Numbered from the stretch's first letter, positions 49,718-62,659 are shown. The stretch: DNA of 64,000 nucleotides from [Pasteurella] mairii (GCA_900454475.1 UGSS01000002.1:434001-498000), one strand, 5' to 3'. Notes: generated by a model from the sequence alone, not told the origin. Made by a program: numbers and translations.

Positions 49718-51049
49718 ATGTCATTTTTATGGTCATTAGTTTCATTTTTGATCGTGATTGGGGTCCTTGTTTCTGTACACGAATACGGGCATTTTTGGGC
49801 AGCCAGAAAGTGCGGTATAAAAATTCACCGTTTTTCTATTGGATTTGGCAAAGTATTGTGGTCAAAAGTTGATAAACAAGGTACTGAGTTTGCTATTTCG
49901 GCAATTCCTTTGGGCGGTTATGTAAAGATGTTGGATGAGCGCAATGAGGCAGTTACTGCAGACTTAAAACATCAATCCTTTAACAGTAAAACCGTTGCGC
50001 AACGGGCATTTGTGATTGCTGCCGGACCGATAGCTAACTTTTTATTTGCGATTTTTGCTTATTGGGTGATTTATACGGTTGGCATCCCGAGTGTCAAGCC
50101 AGTGATTGAGGAAGTGATGCAAGGTTCAATTGCACAGCAAGCGAAAATCCAGCCTAATTCACAAATTATGGCGATTGATGGAACCGCGACGCCGGATTGG
50201 GAAACGATCAATATGCTGTTGGCAACGAAAATGGGCGAGTCGCAAGTGGCATTGACGCTATCGCCGTTCGGTTCCGCGATTTCACAAACCAAAATGCTTG
50301 ATTTGTCGCATTGGACATTTGATCCAGAAAAAGAATCTGCTTTTAGTGCATTAGGTATGATACCAGTTCGAACTAAAGTCGAGATGACCTTGTCTAAGGT
50401 GCTGGAAAATTCGCCGGCAGAGCAAGCGGGACTGCAAGTCGGGGATAAAGTTTATGCAGATAATGCACAGTTAATGGCATGGCAAGATTTTGTTAAACTG
50501 GTACAAGCAGGTGACCCTTTTAGTGTACAAATTGAACGTCAGGGTGAATTTTTAACGAAAACGATCATCCCTACATTAAATGAGAAAGGGCAATGGCAAG
50601 TGGGGGTATCGCCGACCTTTCAACCGCTTGCAGATGAGTATCGCACAGAATTAAAATATGGTATTCTACAATCCTTGCAAAAAGGGATTGAAAAGACGCT
50701 TCAGTTATCTTGGCTAACGATTAAAGTTATCGGTAAATTATTTACCGGCGATTTATCCGTAAGTAACTTGAGTGGACCAATTTCTATCGCGAAAGGTGCG
50801 GGGGTATCGTCCGAAATTGGATTGATTTATTACCTCAGCTTTATGGCACTGATTAGCGTAAACTTAGGGATTATGAATTTATTCCCATTGCCGGTATTAG
50901 ATGGCGGTCATTTAGTGTTTTTGGCTGCTGAAGCGGTAAAAGGAAAACCCGTTTCCGAGACTGTACAGAATGTTGCGTACAGAATTGGAGCGATTTTGTT
51001 GCTGGTGCTGACTGCATTCGCATTATTTAATGATTTTTTACGTTTATAG
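49718..51049 (+). CDS. rseP: Site-2 regulated intramembrane protease
   Basis: RseP cleaves anti-sigma factors such as RseA in the membrane and clears signal peptides. The 443-residue protein has the zinc motif [12 protein letters not shown] (H21, E22, H25) in the first helix, two PDZ domains (about 110-290) and the third-ligand segment [13 protein letters not shown] near 390. It is 9 bases after cdsA and just before bamA, as in E. coli. Confidence 0.97.
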   Translation: MSFLWSLVSFLIVIGVLVSVHEYGHFWAARKCGIKIHRFSIGFGKVLWSKVDKQGTEFAISAIPLGGYVKMLDERNEAVTADLKHQSFNSKTVAQRAFVIAAGPIANFLFAIFAYWVIYTVGIPSVKPVIEEVMQGSIAQQAKIQPNSQIMAIDGTATPDWETINMLLATKMGESQVALTLSPFGSAISQTKMLDLSHWTFDPEKESAFSALGMIPVRTKVEMTLSKVLENSPAEQAGLQVGDKVYADNAQLMAWQDFVKLVQAGDPFSVQIERQGEFLTKTIIPTLNEKGQWQVGVSPTFQPLADEYRTELKYGILQSLQKGIEKTLQLSWLTIKVIGKLFTGDLSVSNLSGPISIAKGAGVSSEIGLIYYLSFMALISVNLGIMNLFPLPVLDGGHLVFLAAEAVKGKPVSETVQNVAYRIGAILLLVLTAFALFNDFLRL

Positions 51050-51078
51050 TCATTTTTTATAACAGGATAAAAGTAACG

Positions 51079-53454
51079 ATGAAAAAACTTCTAATTGCAA
51101 GCCTCTTATTTGGTTCAACAACAGTTGTTGCAGCGCCATTTGTGGTGAAAGATATTCGGGTGGACGGTGTACAAGCCGGCTCTGAAAGTACGGTGTTAAG
51201 CGGTTTGCCTATTCGTGTTGGTCAACGTGCGACGGATAACGATATTGCGAATATTGTAAGAACGTTGTTTTTACGTGGGCAATATGATGATGTCAAAGCC
51301 TCTAGAGAAGGCGATACCTTAGTTGTTTCTGTGGTGCCTAAACCGATTATTGTCGAGGTAACTTTAGATGGGAATAGTTCAATACCTAATGAAGCACTGA
51401 AGGAGAATTTGAATTCTAATGGATTTGCAGTCGGGGATGTTCTTAATCGTGAAAAGCTAGAAGCCTTTCGGCAAAGTTTAGTGGAGTATTATGCGAGTGT
51501 AGGTCGCTATAATGCAACCGTAGATACAGTTATTAATACATTACCGAATAACCAAGCGGAAGTGAAGCTAAAAATCAAAGAAAATGATGTAGCGAAATTT
51601 AAATCAATTGATTTTATCGGTAATGAAACGGTGAGTAGCAGTAAATTGCAAGAGCAAATGGAGTTACAACCGGATGCATGGTGGAAGTTTTTTGGGAATA
51701 AATTTAGCCCAACAGAATTTAATAAAGATTTAGACGCAATTCGGGCTTATTACCTAGATAATGGTTATGCAAAATTCCAAATTATAGATACAAATATTCA
51801 GCTTAATGAAGATAAAACTGAAGCAAATGTTACTATTAAAGTCAATGAAGGTGAACAATATACGGTAAAAAATGCACGTATTGTCGGTGATGTTGGTGGT
51901 ATGTCGGAAGCGTTAACACCATTATTGAAACAAATTTATATTGACGATACATTCCGTCGTAGCGATGTCGTCAGCGTTGAAGAAAGCATTAAATCAACGT
52001 TGGGTAAGCAAGGTTATGCGAACGCACAGGTGAATGTTAACCCAGCATTTGATGATGAAAATAAAACGATTGCGTTGACTTTTGTAGTGGATGCTGGTCG
52101 TCGTTATTCTGTACGTCAAATTCGTTTTGAGGGCAACACGGTAAGTGCCGATAGTACATTGCGTCAAGAAATGCGTCAACAAGAAGGAACTTGGTTATCT
52201 TCTCAATTAGTGGAGTTAGGTAAAGTGCGGTTAGATCGTACCGGTTTTTTTGATTCGGTAGAAACTCGTACGGAAAACGTACCGGGGGTAGATGATGAGC
52301 TGGATGTTATCTATAAAGTAAAAGAGCGTAATACCGGTAGTATCAACTTCGGTATCGGTTACGGTACAGAAAGCGGTTTAAGTTATCAAGCTAGTGTTAA
52401 ACAAGACAACTTTTTGGGAATGGGGTCATCTATCAGTTTGGGCGGTTCCCGTAACGATTACGGTACTAGTATTAACTTAGGTTATACCGAACCGTATTTT
52501 ACTAAAGATGGCGTGAGTTTAGGAGGTAACGTTTTCTATGAAACTTATGATAACTCCGACAATGACACCTCTGCGTCTTATTCACGTACCAGTTATGGTA
52601 TCAATGGGACCTTAGGTTTCCCAGTAAATGAAAATAACTCATATTATGTAGGTTTAGGTTATATGCATAACAAATTGAAAGATATTGATCCAGAATACAC
52701 TCGTGATCTTTATCGTCAATCTATGGGATATGATAATAATGATGACTGGCAGTTTAAATCGGATGATTTTGAATTCTCAATGGGATGGAACTATAACAGT
52801 TTAGACCGTGGCTTTTTCCCTACTTCTGGGGTGAAGGCCTCTATTGGCGGTAAGGTGACTATTCCTGGTTCAGAAAATAAATATTATAAACTAAGTACCA
52901 ATGTACAAGGATATTATCCGTTAGATCGTGATCATACATGGGTTATTTCAGGTTCATTGGGGGCAGCTTATGCAAATGGATTTGGCGGTAAAAATTTACC
53001 GTTTTATCAATTTTATACCGCAGGTGGTATAGGCTCATTGCGTGGATTTGCTTATGGTGCGGTAGGTCCTCAAGCGATCTATAAGGATAATCGTAGTGGA
53101 CAATGGGGTTATGTGAATAATGATATTATCGGTGGTAATGCAATGGTGACCAGTAGTGCTGAGCTTATTGTACCGACACCGTTTGTTGCCGATAAAAACC
53201 AACGTAGCGTCAGAACGTCATTATTTGTTGATGCAGCGAGTGTTTGGAATACCAAATGGAGTGCAACAGATAAACAACGTTTCCCAAATTTGCCTGATTA
53301 TAGTGATCCATCACGTGTTCGTGTTTCTGCCGGTATTGGTTTTCAATGGCAATCTCCAATCGGACCTTTGGTTTTCTCTTATGCTAAGCCACTTAAAAAA
53401 TATGATGGGGATGAGATTGAGCAATTCCAATTTAGTATTGGAGGAACTTTCTAG
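51079..53454 (+). CDS. bamA: Outer-membrane protein assembly factor BamA
   Basis: BamA is the central subunit of the machine that folds outer-membrane proteins. The 791-residue precursor has a signal peptide (cleavage after VVAA, about residue 19), five POTRA domains (about 20-420) and a C-terminal 16-strand barrel with the conserved loop-6 motif GSLRGFAYG and C-terminal FSIGGTF. It corresponds to the D15 antigen of H. influenzae. Confidence 0.98.
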   Translation: MKKLLIASLLFGSTTVVAAPFVVKDIRVDGVQAGSESTVLSGLPIRVGQRATDNDIANIVRTLFLRGQYDDVKASREGDTLVVSVVPKPIIVEVTLDGNSSIPNEALKENLNSNGFAVGDVLNREKLEAFRQSLVEYYASVGRYNATVDTVINTLPNNQAEVKLKIKENDVAKFKSIDFIGNETVSSSKLQEQMELQPDAWWKFFGNKFSPTEFNKDLDAIRAYYLDNGYAKFQIIDTNIQLNEDKTEANVTIKVNEGEQYTVKNARIVGDVGGMSEALTPLLKQIYIDDTFRRSDVVSVEESIKSTLGKQGYANAQVNVNPAFDDENKTIALTFVVDAGRRYSVRQIRFEGNTVSADSTLRQEMRQQEGTWLSSQLVELGKVRLDRTGFFDSVETRTENVPGVDDELDVIYKVKERNTGSINFGIGYGTESGLSYQASVKQDNFLGMGSSISLGGSRNDYGTSINLGYTEPYFTKDGVSLGGNVFYETYDNSDNDTSASYSRTSYGINGTLGFPVNENNSYYVGLGYMHNKLKDIDPEYTRDLYRQSMGYDNNDDWQFKSDDFEFSMGWNYNSLDRGFFPTSGVKASIGGKVTIPGSENKYYKLSTNVQGYYPLDRDHTWVISGSLGAAYANGFGGKNLPFYQFYTAGGIGSLRGFAYGAVGPQAIYKDNRSGQWGYVNNDIIGGNAMVTSSAELIVPTPFVADKNQRSVRTSLFVDAASVWNTKWSATDKQRFPNLPDYSDPSRVRVSAGIGFQWQSPIGPLVFSYAKPLKKYDGDEIEQFQFSIGGTF

Positions 53455-53495
53455 ATATGGAACTTTTATTAACGTATATGGTCTAACGTCTTGTT

Positions 53496-53532
53496 CTTGT
53501 GCTATAGGTTCATAAGTTCGTTATAGTACAAG
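53496..53532. other. Hairpin between bamA and skp
   Basis: CTTGTGCTATA (53496-53506) pairs with TATAGTACAAG (53522-53532) with one wobble. No T run follows. It may attenuate or stabilise the bamA message, or process it. Confidence 0.45.
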
Positions 53533-53567
53533 AGATAAATAGTAATTAATTAAAGGAAAAGTTGAAA

Positions 53568-54233
53568 ATGAAAAAAGCTGTAAAATTAACCGCACTTTCT
53601 TTAGGTTTAGCATTGGCATCTTCATTTGCTATGGCAGAAGAAAATATTGCTTTCTTAAATGTGGATTATGCATTTGCCAATAATCCAACCCGTCAAGCTG
53701 AATTGAAAAAAATGGACGAGGAGTTCAAAGCACCAGTAGACAAACTTAAAGCTGATGAAAAAGTGTTGCAAGATAAAAAAGCAAGTTTTGAAAAAGAAAT
53801 TGATGATAAAGCGAAAGCAATTGATAAAGAAATTGAATCTAAGGTTAAGTCTTTAGAGAAAGATGCACCGAAATTACGTCAAGCGGACATAAAAAAACGC
53901 CAAGATGAAATTTCGGCTTTAGCTAAAAAACGTCAAGGCGAAGTACAAAAGTTAGTTTCTCAACGTGATGCGGATTTTAAAAAATTAGTTGAAGAACACC
54001 AGAAAAATGTTGCTAAGTTCCAAGCTGATGCTCAACAACGTGAGAGAGAAATTAATCAAAAAGCATTGATTGAAATCCAAAAAACAGCAACTGATATCGC
54101 AAAAGCTAAAAATTTCTCTATTGTTTTAGATGAAAAAACGGTTGTTTATACAGTAGAAGGTAAAGATATTACCGAAGATGTGTTAAAAGCGTTGCCACAA
54201 CCAGCAACTTCTACGACAAAACAGGCTAAGTAA
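53568..54233 (+). CDS. skp: Periplasmic chaperone Skp (OmpH)
   Basis: Skp holds unfolded outer-membrane proteins in the periplasm. The 221-residue precursor has a signal peptide ([19 protein letters not shown], cut near AMA), the start [14 protein letters not shown] and a long Lys/Glu/Asp-rich coiled-coil hairpin (about residues 45-175). ATG 53568 is preferred over TTG 53562. Its charged C-terminal tail is longer than in the E. coli protein. The stop overlaps the lpxD start (TAATG). Confidence 0.93.
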   Translation: MKKAVKLTALSLGLALASSFAMAEENIAFLNVDYAFANNPTRQAELKKMDEEFKAPVDKLKADEKVLQDKKASFEKEIDDKAKAIDKEIESKVKSLEKDAPKLRQADIKKRQDEISALAKKRQGEVQKLVSQRDADFKKLVEEHQKNVAKFQADAQQREREINQKALIEIQKTATDIAKAKNFSIVLDEKTVVYTVEGKDITEDVLKALPQPATSTTKQAK

Positions 54234-55255
54234 TGCGGGATTATTCTCTTCAAGAATTATCGACTCAAATCGGCGCTACCCTTCGCGGTAACGCCGATGT
54301 TGTTGTTGAAAGTATTGCATCACTAGATAACGCGAATGCGCGACAATTGACGTTTATTTCTAATGTAAAATTTCGTGAAAAATTAGCACAGTCTCAAGCC
54401 GGAGCCATTATTGTTTCTGATGCGGATGTGGATTTTTGTGCACCTGAAAGCAATTTATTAATTGTGAAAGATCCTTATGTGGCATATGCGATTTTAGCGC
54501 AATATATGGATAATACACCGAAAGCAGCAAACCATATTGCCGAAAGTGCGGTCGTTTCTTGTTCTGCTATTTTAGGCAAAAATGTGGCAGTGGGCGCTAA
54601 TGCTGTGATTGAAGATGGTGCGGTGTTAGGTGATGATGTGGTGATTGGTGCCGGTTGTTTTATCGGTAAAAATGTTAAAATCGGTGCCAGAACGCAATTA
54701 TGGGCAAACGTTTCCGTTTATCATGAAGTGGAAATTGGTGAACACTGTTTAATTCAATCCGGAGCGGTAATTGGTAGTGATGGTTTTGGTTATGCTAATG
54801 ATCGTGGTCGTTGGATTAAAATTCCGCAAACGGGAACGGTGTTAATTGGTAATCATGTCGAAATCGGTGCTTGTACTTGTATTGATCGTGGTGCATTGGA
54901 TGCAACGGTAATCGAAGATAATGTGATCATTGATAACCTTTGTCAAATTGCACATAACGTCCATATTGGTACGGGAACTGCAGTTGCTGGTGGCGTGATT
55001 ATGGCGGGAAGCTTGAAAGTCGGGCGTTATTGTTTGATTGGTGGTGCAAGCGTTATTAATGGACATATGGAAATTTGTGATAAAGTCACGGTGACCGGAA
55101 TGGGAATGGTGATGCGGCCGATTACCGAACCGGGCATTTATTCTTCGGGAATTCCATTACAAACCAATAAGGAATGGCGTAAAACCGCTGCGCTTACCTT
55201 AGACATTGATAAGATGAATAAGCGTTTAAGAGCTTTAGAAAAAAAACTTTCGTAA
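54233..55255 (+). CDS. lpxD: UDP-3-O-(3-hydroxyacyl)glucosamine N-acyltransferase
   Basis: LpxD adds the second hydroxyacyl chain in lipid A synthesis. The 340-residue protein has an N-terminal uridine-binding domain and many left-handed beta-helix hexapeptides, with the catalytic His at 241 in [10 protein letters not shown]-terminal helix ([16 protein letters not shown]) closes the trimer. It overlaps the skp stop by one base. Confidence 0.97.
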   Translation: MRDYSLQELSTQIGATLRGNADVVVESIASLDNANARQLTFISNVKFREKLAQSQAGAIIVSDADVDFCAPESNLLIVKDPYVAYAILAQYMDNTPKAANHIAESAVVSCSAILGKNVAVGANAVIEDGAVLGDDVVIGAGCFIGKNVKIGARTQLWANVSVYHEVEIGEHCLIQSGAVIGSDGFGYANDRGRWIKIPQTGTVLIGNHVEIGACTCIDRGALDATVIEDNVIIDNLCQIAHNVHIGTGTAVAGGVIMAGSLKVGRYCLIGGASVINGHMEICDKVTVTGMGMVMRPITEPGIYSSGIPLQTNKEWRKTAALTLDIDKMNKRLRALEKKLS

Positions 55256-55287
55256 AAAACGTACCACAATTTGTGGTACGTTTTGTA
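55256..55287 (+). terminator. Hairpin terminator between lpxD and fabZ
   Basis: AAAACGTACCACAA (55256-55269) pairs with TTGTGGTACGTTTT (55271-55284) with a T-rich tail. It is perfectly symmetric and lies in the middle of the lipid A cluster, so it likely reduces rather than ends transcription. Confidence 0.7.
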
Positions 55288-55353
55288 TTGAACAGTTAAA
55301 TATCGTATAATTTCACCTAGTGATATTTGATTCTTTAAATTAAAGGTACTATT

Positions 55354-55803
55354 GTGACGACTACAACAACTGCAAGAACAATTGAAGCAAAAGAAATTAT
55401 GACACTACTTCCACATCGTTATCCGTTTTTATTGGTGGATCGAGTTACGGATTTTGAAGAGGGTCGTTGGCTTAAAGCAGTGAAAAATGTCAGTGTGAAT
55501 GAGCCTTGTTTTACTGGGCATTTCCCTGGAGAACCGATTTTACCCGGTGTCTTAATTCTTGAAGCCTTGGCGCAAGCTATGGGGATTTTAGCGTTTAAAA
55601 CCCATGAACTTCAAGGGGGCGAATTATTTTACTTTGCGGGTATTGATGAAGCTCGTTTTAAATGTCCTGTGTTGCCGGGCGATCAAATGGAATTAAGCGT
55701 TACCGTAATTAAAGAACGTCGCGGAGTGACCGCATTTACTGGCATTGCGACGGTAAATGGTAAAGTGGCTTGTGAAGCAAAATTAATGTGCGCTCGTCGC
55801 TAA
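55354..55803 (+). CDS. fabZ: 3-hydroxyacyl-ACP dehydratase FabZ
   Basis: FabZ dehydrates 3-hydroxyacyl-ACP in fatty-acid synthesis and competes with LpxA for hydroxymyristoyl-ACP. The 149-residue hotdog-fold protein has [14 protein letters not shown] and the active-site [20 protein letters not shown] (H56, E70). The start is GTG 55354 after AAAGGTA. The short T-rich N-terminus is an oddity. It is 10 bases before lpxA. Confidence 0.96.
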   Translation: MTTTTTARTIEAKEIMTLLPHRYPFLLVDRVTDFEEGRWLKAVKNVSVNEPCFTGHFPGEPILPGVLILEALAQAMGILAFKTHELQGGELFYFAGIDEARFKCPVLPGDQMELSVTVIKERRGVTAFTGIATVNGKVACEAKLMCARR

Positions 55804-55812
55804 GAGGTGAAT

Positions 55813-56601
55813 ATGATTCATGCTAGTGCAAAAATCCATCCGTCGTCTATCATTGAGGAAGGGGCAAAAATCGGTGAAAACGTAGTTATCGGTCCATTTT
55901 GTATTGTGGAGCGGGGCGTTGAAATTGGCAAAGGCACCGTGTTAAATTCCCATGTAGTTGTTAAAGGTGAGACGAAAATTGGCGAAGATAACCAAATTTT
56001 CCAATTTGCCAGCATTGGTGAAGTAAATCAAGATCTGAAATATCATGGTGAGCCGACCAAAACGGTGATTGGCGATCGTAACCGCATTCGTGAAAGCGTA
56101 ACCATTCATCGTGGTACGGTGCAAGGTGGGGGCGTAACGCGTATTGGTGATGATAATTTATTTATGATCAATGCGCACATTGCCCATGATTGCCAAATTA
56201 AAAATCGCTGTATTCTGGCAAATAATGCCACCTTAGCTGGTCATGTTGAGTTGGATGATTTTGTCATTGTTGGCGGAATGTCGGCAATCCACCAATTTGT
56301 GATCATAGGCGCGCACGTGATGCTCGGTGGTGGATCAATGGTTAGCCAAGATGTACCGCCTTATGTAATGGCGCAAGGAAACCATGCGCAGCCTTTTGGA
56401 GTCAATATTGAAGGATTAAAACGTCGTGGCTTTGATAAACCGACCTTACACGCGATTCGTAACGTATATAAATTGATTTATCGTAGCGGCAGAACCTTAG
56501 AAGATGTGATGCCGGAAATCGAAAATTATGCGGAACGCGAAAGTGCGATTAGTTTTTTCCTGGATTTCTTCAAACGCTCAACGCGTGGCATTATCCGTTA
56601 G
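55813..56601 (+). CDS. lpxA: UDP-N-acetylglucosamine O-acyltransferase
   Basis: LpxA starts lipid A synthesis. The 262-residue beta-helix protein has [35 protein letters not shown] and the catalytic [10 protein letters not shown] (H122, H125). ATG 55813 is preferred over GTG 55807, which is itself part of the Shine-Dalgarno AAGAGGTG. An uptake-word terminator follows. Confidence 0.97.
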   Translation: MIHASAKIHPSSIIEEGAKIGENVVIGPFCIVERGVEIGKGTVLNSHVVVKGETKIGEDNQIFQFASIGEVNQDLKYHGEPTKTVIGDRNRIRESVTIHRGTVQGGGVTRIGDDNLFMINAHIAHDCQIKNRCILANNATLAGHVELDDFVIVGGMSAIHQFVIIGAHVMLGGGSMVSQDVPPYVMAQGNHAQPFGVNIEGLKRRGFDKPTLHAIRNVYKLIYRSGRTLEDVMPEIENYAERESAISFFLDFFKRSTRGIIR

Positions 56602-56629
56602 ATAATCTATAAAAAATCCTGTTATTTTC

Positions 56630-56668
56630 AACCGCACTTTTGTTATATTAAGTGCGGTTATTTTTTAT
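56630..56668. terminator. Terminator from an inverted uptake-word pair (lpxA/lpxB)
   Basis: AACCGCACTT (56630-56639) pairs with AAGTGCGGTT (56650-56659) with a 10-base loop and a T run. Both arms contain the exact uptake word. Confidence 0.8.
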
Positions 56669-56710
56669 TTCGTTTTTATTATTTTAAATGGCACATAAGG
56701 TAAATCAAAA

Positions 56711-57874
56711 ATGCAAAATAATAGTCCGACTATTGCCATTGTTGCCGGCGAAGTGTCCGGTGATATTTTAGGCGCAGGCTTAATTCGTAGCCTCAAAATA
56801 CGCTATCCCCATGCGCGTTTTATTGGTATTGGCGGGGACAAAATGATCGCTGAAGGATTTGAAACCTTCGTTGATATGGAGGAAATTGCGGTGATGGGGT
56901 TGGCGGAAGTAGTGAAGCATTTGCCGCGTTTGTTGAAAATTCGACGCCTAGTGATTGATACCATGCTGGAGAAAAAGCCGGATATTTTTATCGGTATCGA
57001 TGCTCCGGATTTTAACCTAGATATTGAGTTGAAATTAAAAGAAAATGGGATAAAAACCATTCATTACGTCAGCCCGTCCGTTTGGGCATGGCGACAAAAT
57101 CGGATTCATAAAATCGCTAAAGCCACCCATTTGGTGTTAGCATTTTTGCCTTTTGAAAAAGCTTTTTACGATCGTTTTAACGTGCCTTGTCGATTTATTG
57201 GGCATACGATGGCGGATGCGATCGCCTTAAAACCGTCACGTACTGAGGCTTGCCGATTATTAAATATTGAAGAAAATCAACGTTATGTCGCGATCTTGGT
57301 AGGTAGTCGTGGTTCAGAAGTAGAGTTTTTAAGCGTGCCTTTTTTACAAGCCGCAAAATTGCTCAAACAACAATTTCCGGAGATTCAATTTTTAGTTCCT
57401 TTGGTCAATGAGAAACGTCGCGCGCAGTTTGAGCAAATTAAGGCAAAAATTGCACCAGAGCTGGAGATGTATTTATTGGATGGACAATCGCGTCAAGCTA
57501 TGATCGCGGCAGAGGCAACCTTGTTGGCGTCCGGTACTGCCGCATTGGAATGTATGTTGTGTAAATCGCCAATGGTAGTGGGTTATCGCATGAAAGCGAC
57601 CACTTACTTTTTAGCCAAGCGCTTAGTTAAAACCGAGTATATTTCTTTGCCAAATTTGTTGGCGAATGAAATTCTGGTACCGGAGATGATCCAAGAGGAA
57701 TGTGAAGCAGAAAAATTGGCGCAGAAAATGGCAGTTTATTTAAGCCAAGAAGAAGACGCGGTGCAACAGCGCCATCATTTAATTCAGCGTTTTGTCGATT
57801 TACATCAATTAATTCAATGTGATGCAGATAAACAAGCGGCACAATCGGTGATTGATTTATTGGAAGAGGTATAA
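56711..57874 (+). CDS. lpxB: Lipid-A-disaccharide synthase
   Basis: LpxB condenses UDP-2,3-diacylglucosamine and lipid X to the disaccharide. The 387-residue glycosyltransferase (family 19) has [20 protein letters not shown] at the N-terminus, [29 protein letters not shown] and [20 protein letters not shown]. It is followed directly by rnhB, whose start codon is one base past the lpxB stop. Confidence 0.97.
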   Translation: MQNNSPTIAIVAGEVSGDILGAGLIRSLKIRYPHARFIGIGGDKMIAEGFETFVDMEEIAVMGLAEVVKHLPRLLKIRRLVIDTMLEKKPDIFIGIDAPDFNLDIELKLKENGIKTIHYVSPSVWAWRQNRIHKIAKATHLVLAFLPFEKAFYDRFNVPCRFIGHTMADAIALKPSRTEACRLLNIEENQRYVAILVGSRGSEVEFLSVPFLQAAKLLKQQFPEIQFLVPLVNEKRRAQFEQIKAKIAPELEMYLLDGQSRQAMIAAEATLLASGTAALECMLCKSPMVVGYRMKATTYFLAKRLVKTEYISLPNLLANEILVPEMIQEECEAEKLAQKMAVYLSQEEDAVQQRHHLIQRFVDLHQLIQCDADKQAAQSVIDLLEEV

Positions 57875-57875
57875 G

Positions 57876-58475
57876 ATGCAGCAATTTGATTATCCGGATT
57901 ATCAATTTATCGCCGGTGTGGATGAAGTGGGGCGAGGTCCCTTAGTGGGTGCCGTGGTGACCGCTGCGGTGATTTTAGATCCTAATCAGCCGATTGAAGG
58001 ATTAAATGATAGTAAAAAATTGTCCGAGAAAAAGCGGGTGTTACTTGCCGAGGAAATTAAGCAAAAGGCATTAGCTTGGAGCTTGGGGCGAGCGGAAGCA
58101 GAAGAAATTGATCAATTAAATATCTTACACGCTACCATGTTGGCGATGCAAAGAGCGGTGAAAAATTTAAAAATTCAACCGCACTTTGTATTAATTGATG
58201 GAAACCGTGTTCCTGATTTACCCATGCCGGCGCAGGCAGTGGTGAAAGGGGATAGTTTGGTGGCAGAAATTAGCGCAGCGTCGATTTTGGCGAAAGTAGC
58301 AAGAGATCAGGAAATGTTAGTACTTGATCGTCGCTACCCAGATTATGCTTTTGCGCAACACAAAGGTTATCCAACCAAGTTGCATTTGGAAAAATTGGCA
58401 CAGTTTGGCGTGTTGCCTGAATATCGTCGTAGCTTTGCACCGGTAAAAAAATGTTTAGTAAGTACAAAAAAATAA
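57876..58475 (+). CDS. rnhB: Ribonuclease HII
   Basis: RNase HII removes ribonucleotides from DNA. The 199-residue protein has the catalytic [32 protein letters not shown], and the third acid in [15 protein letters not shown] 57876 follows the Shine-Dalgarno GAAGAGG and leaves no overlap with lpxB beyond its stop. The E. coli partner dnaE is absent downstream. Confidence 0.97.
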   Translation: MQQFDYPDYQFIAGVDEVGRGPLVGAVVTAAVILDPNQPIEGLNDSKKLSEKKRVLLAEEIKQKALAWSLGRAEAEEIDQLNILHATMLAMQRAVKNLKIQPHFVLIDGNRVPDLPMPAQAVVKGDSLVAEISAASILAKVARDQEMLVLDRRYPDYAFAQHKGYPTKLHLEKLAQFGVLPEYRRSFAPVKKCLVSTKK

Positions 58476-58508
58476 AACCCATGCGTTAGAGAGGAGTAGA
58501 AAATATTT

Positions 58509-60371
58509 ATGGCTTTTTGGGAGCAACAAATCGGTTTATTGACTTCCCCGTTATTGTGGGTGGTGATTTTTTTGCTGGTGGCGATTTTTTTGTTCGTACG
58601 CAATAAAATCCGTATGGATGTCGTGGCGTTGTTGGTCATGTTGGTCTTTAGTCTAAGTGGCATTTTGACTACAGAAGAAGTACTAGCCGGCTTTAGTGAT
58701 CCTAACATTATTTTGATCGCTTTACTTTTTATTGTAGGTGAGGGATTGGTGAGAACTGGAATCGCTTATCAAGTGAGTGAGTGGTTAATTAAGGTGTCGA
58801 AAAACAGCGAAACTAAAGTGTTGGTATTGCTAATGTTAGCGGTAGCTGGATTGGGGGCTTTTATGAGTTCTACTGGCATTGTGGCGATTTTTATTCCCGT
58901 GGTGTTGGTGATTTGTCGGCAGATGAATATTTCGCCGAAGCGTTTGATGATGCCGCTGAGTATTGCCGGTTTAATTAGTGGGATGATGACGTTAATTGCC
59001 ACAGCACCTAACTTGGTGGTGAACTCAGAATTGGTGCGCGCTAGCGGCGAACGTTTTAGCTTTTTCTCTTTTACTCCTATTGGTGTGGTGATTTTGCTGA
59101 TTGGTATTTTATATATGTTAATCGCTCGGCGCTGGTTGGATAATGCAGATGAAACTTACGCAGAGAATAATGGGCGTTATTCGCTGAATGAATTAATTGA
59201 AGAATACGAACTTTCCAGTCGCACCAAACGATTTGTCGTGCGTAGCGGTTCAGATTTTATCGGTCAGCCAATAGAAGAATTACATTTACGTTCAAAATAT
59301 GGCTTAAATGTATTGGCAATTCAACGCTGGAAACGTTTTAGACCAATTTTTTTATCTGTTTCATTGGGAAAAGTTGATATAAAAGAGAAAGATATTTTAT
59401 TGATAGATATTAGTAATCCGGAATTTGATCAGGGGAATTTCTGTCAACTTCATCAATTGGAACCCGCGGAAATTCGCAGATACGATTTTAATCAACAGGT
59501 AAAATCCATTGGTATGGTAGAGGTGACGCCTATCCCTGATAGTGATTATTTAGGCAGAAGTATTGCGGAAATTCGTTTTCGTTCACGTTATGGTGTAAAT
59601 ATCATTGGAATAAAGCGTAATAATGAAATTTTGCGTGGTAATTTGGTGGAAGAGCCGCTCAAAGCCGGCGATCTGTTATTAGTTATTGGGGCATGGAAAT
59701 TGATCCAAGAAATGAACTTAAAAACCAAAAGTTTTTTAGTCCTGGATTATCCGACAGAGATCGAACGCGCTGCGCCGGCACAAACTCAAGCATTACATGC
59801 TTTGTTTTCCGTATTGAGCATGGTTGTATTGATGGTCACGGGAATCGTGCCGAATGTAGTGGCGGCATTGATTGCTTGTTTATTGTTGGCGAAGTTTCGC
59901 TGCGTGGATGCTAAAAGCGCCTATGCCTCTATCCATTGGTCAAGTTTGATTTTGATTATCGGTATGATGCCATTTTCGATTGCGTTGCAAAAAACCGGTG
60001 GGGTTAATTTAATCGTTGATTTTATGATCGAAACTGTCGGTGGCATGGGTAAACATTGGATATTAATTTTCTTATTTATGATCAGCGCGGTAATCGGGTT
60101 GTTTATTTCAAATACTGCTACCGCGATTTTAATGGCGCCTATCGCGATCACCTTAGCGCAGCATTTAAATGTGTCGCCGACGCCGTTTGCTATGACCGTG
60201 GCGATTGCGGCTTCCGCGGCATTTATGACGCCGATTTCTTCGCCGGTCAATACCATGGTTCTTGGTCCTGGGAATTATCGCTTTGGCGATTTTGTTAAAG
60301 TTGGTGTCCCATTTACCATTTTAGTGATGTTGGTGACCGTATTTTTGGTTCCAATATTATTCCCTTTTTAA
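58509..60371 (+). CDS. SLC13/DASS-type permease with two TrkA-C domains
   Basis: The 620-residue protein has membrane segments at both ends (about 1-210 and 410-620) around a cytoplasmic core. Two TrkA-C (RCK-C) domains lie near residues 225-310 and 325-405, each with a SRYGVNIIGI-type repeat (SKYGLNVLAIQR, SRYGVNIIGIKR). The transport half has ISNTATAILMAPIAITLAQ and SSPVNTMVLGPGNY. Relatives of this architecture carry anions such as sulfate or carboxylates, and the H. influenzae homologue sits in a similar place. The substrate is not assigned. Confidence 0.88.
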   Translation: MAFWEQQIGLLTSPLLWVVIFLLVAIFLFVRNKIRMDVVALLVMLVFSLSGILTTEEVLAGFSDPNIILIALLFIVGEGLVRTGIAYQVSEWLIKVSKNSETKVLVLLMLAVAGLGAFMSSTGIVAIFIPVVLVICRQMNISPKRLMMPLSIAGLISGMMTLIATAPNLVVNSELVRASGERFSFFSFTPIGVVILLIGILYMLIARRWLDNADETYAENNGRYSLNELIEEYELSSRTKRFVVRSGSDFIGQPIEELHLRSKYGLNVLAIQRWKRFRPIFLSVSLGKVDIKEKDILLIDISNPEFDQGNFCQLHQLEPAEIRRYDFNQQVKSIGMVEVTPIPDSDYLGRSIAEIRFRSRYGVNIIGIKRNNEILRGNLVEEPLKAGDLLLVIGAWKLIQEMNLKTKSFLVLDYPTEIERAAPAQTQALHALFSVLSMVVLMVTGIVPNVVAALIACLLLAKFRCVDAKSAYASIHWSSLILIIGMMPFSIALQKTGGVNLIVDFMIETVGGMGKHWILIFLFMISAVIGLFISNTATAILMAPIAITLAQHLNVSPTPFAMTVAIAASAAFMTPISSPVNTMVLGPGNYRFGDFVKVGVPFTILVMLVTVFLVPILFPF

Positions 60372-60381
60372 TAACAAAATA

Positions 60382-61349
<968 letters not shown>

Positions 61350-61352
61350 TTG

Positions 61353-62450
61353 ATGACAAAATCTTCTTCTGTGGCCAGAACGCTGGTTGCTATTGCCGCA
61401 ATGGTGGTTATTCTTGCTGGGGTAAAATTAGCGGGCGAGGTTGTCGTTCCGTTTTTATTGTCGTTATTTATTGCGATTATTTGTTCGCCGACAATTAAAT
61501 TTATGACCGATCGCAAGGTGCCACATTGGTTGGCAATGACTTTATTATTCGTGTTTATTTTGATTATCTTTTTCTTTTTGCTTGGTTTAATCAACAGCAC
61601 CGTACGCGAATTTACGCAATCTATTCCGCAATATCGTATTTTGTTAAATGAGCGGATTTCCGATATTTTAGCGTTGGCGCAGCGGTTTCATTTGCCGATA
61701 AATATTTCGCATGAAAGCGTGATGGAGTATTTCGATCCGAGCGTGTTGATGGACTTTGTCAGCCGCGTTTTGTTAGGTTTTTCTGGTGTGGTGACGAACG
61801 TTTTTGTGTTGCTGTTGGTGGTGATTTTTATGTTGCTGGAAGCGCCGACCATCAAGCACAAATTGGCATTAGCGTTGAGTCAAAATAATCAAGATGTGGT
61901 ACGTGAAGAACGCTATCTCAACCGCGTTTTACAAGGCGTTATCGGCTATTTAGGCGTGAAAACCGTGACCAGCTTAATGACGGGCATCGCGATTTGGATT
62001 TTGCTTAAAATCGCTGGTGTGCAATATGCGATTTTGTGGGCGACGCTTAGCTTTTTGCTGAATTACATTCCCAATATTGGTTCAATCATTGCCGCGGTGC
62101 CGATTATTGTGCAAGCGCTATTGCTAAATGGGTTTGGTACGGGGCTTGTGACCGCTGCCGGCGTGTTGGCGATTAATATGGTGATCGGTAATATTTTGGA
62201 GCCGCGCATGATGGGACGTACCTTGGGCTTATCTACGCTGATTGTGTTTTTATCCTTGCTATTTTGGGGCTGGTTGTTGGGGACGGTGGGGATGTTGTTA
62301 TCGGTTCCTTTGACCATGGCATTTAAAATTGCGCTTGAAGCGGATGAATCCACTATCAAATACGCCGCGTTGTTAGGTGATGTTAGCGAGGTGCATTTGG
62401 CGGACACTACTAACGCCGATATTCCGTTAGAAAAAACGAAACCCCACTGA
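61353..62450 (+). CDS. AI-2E family membrane protein (TqsA/PerM-like)
   Basis: The 365-residue protein has about eight membrane segments and the family motif SFLLNYIPNIGSIIAAVPII near residue 235, followed by VIGNILEPRMMGRTLGLSTL. Members are proposed exporters of AI-2 or other small molecules, or Na+/H+ antiporters, so I do not assign a substrate. ATG 61353 is 3 bases after glnB. An uptake-word terminator follows. Confidence 0.88.
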   Translation: MTKSSSVARTLVAIAAMVVILAGVKLAGEVVVPFLLSLFIAIICSPTIKFMTDRKVPHWLAMTLLFVFILIIFFFLLGLINSTVREFTQSIPQYRILLNERISDILALAQRFHLPINISHESVMEYFDPSVLMDFVSRVLLGFSGVVTNVFVLLLVVIFMLLEAPTIKHKLALALSQNNQDVVREERYLNRVLQGVIGYLGVKTVTSLMTGIAIWILLKIAGVQYAILWATLSFLLNYIPNIGSIIAAVPIIVQALLLNGFGTGLVTAAGVLAINMVIGNILEPRMMGRTLGLSTLIVFLSLLFWGWLLGTVGMLLSVPLTMAFKIALEADESTIKYAALLGDVSEVHLADTTNADIPLEKTKPH

Positions 62451-62482
62451 CAAAAAAGAGCAATAAAACGTGCTTAAAATTG

Positions 62483-62537
62483 ACCGCACTTTTTTCGGAT
62501 TTAGCGATCCGGATCGCAAAAAAGTGCGGTGGTTTTT
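62483..62537. terminator. Terminator from an inverted uptake-word pair (before rlmN)
   Basis: ACCGCACTTTTTT (62483-62495) pairs with AAAAAAGTGCGGT (62518-62530) over a 22-base loop that contains a further small palindrome (GATCCGGATC), with a T run after it. It follows the AI-2E family gene. Confidence 0.8.
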
Positions 62538-62659
62538 TCTTTTGTTTTGCTAAATCGAAGAAAACATCTAGATTAATCGGAGTGAAACCAGTACAATCGC
62601 AGCCTATTTTTTATCTGATTTATCATCCATGCCACAAGGTGTAATAACGAGGCTGAAAC

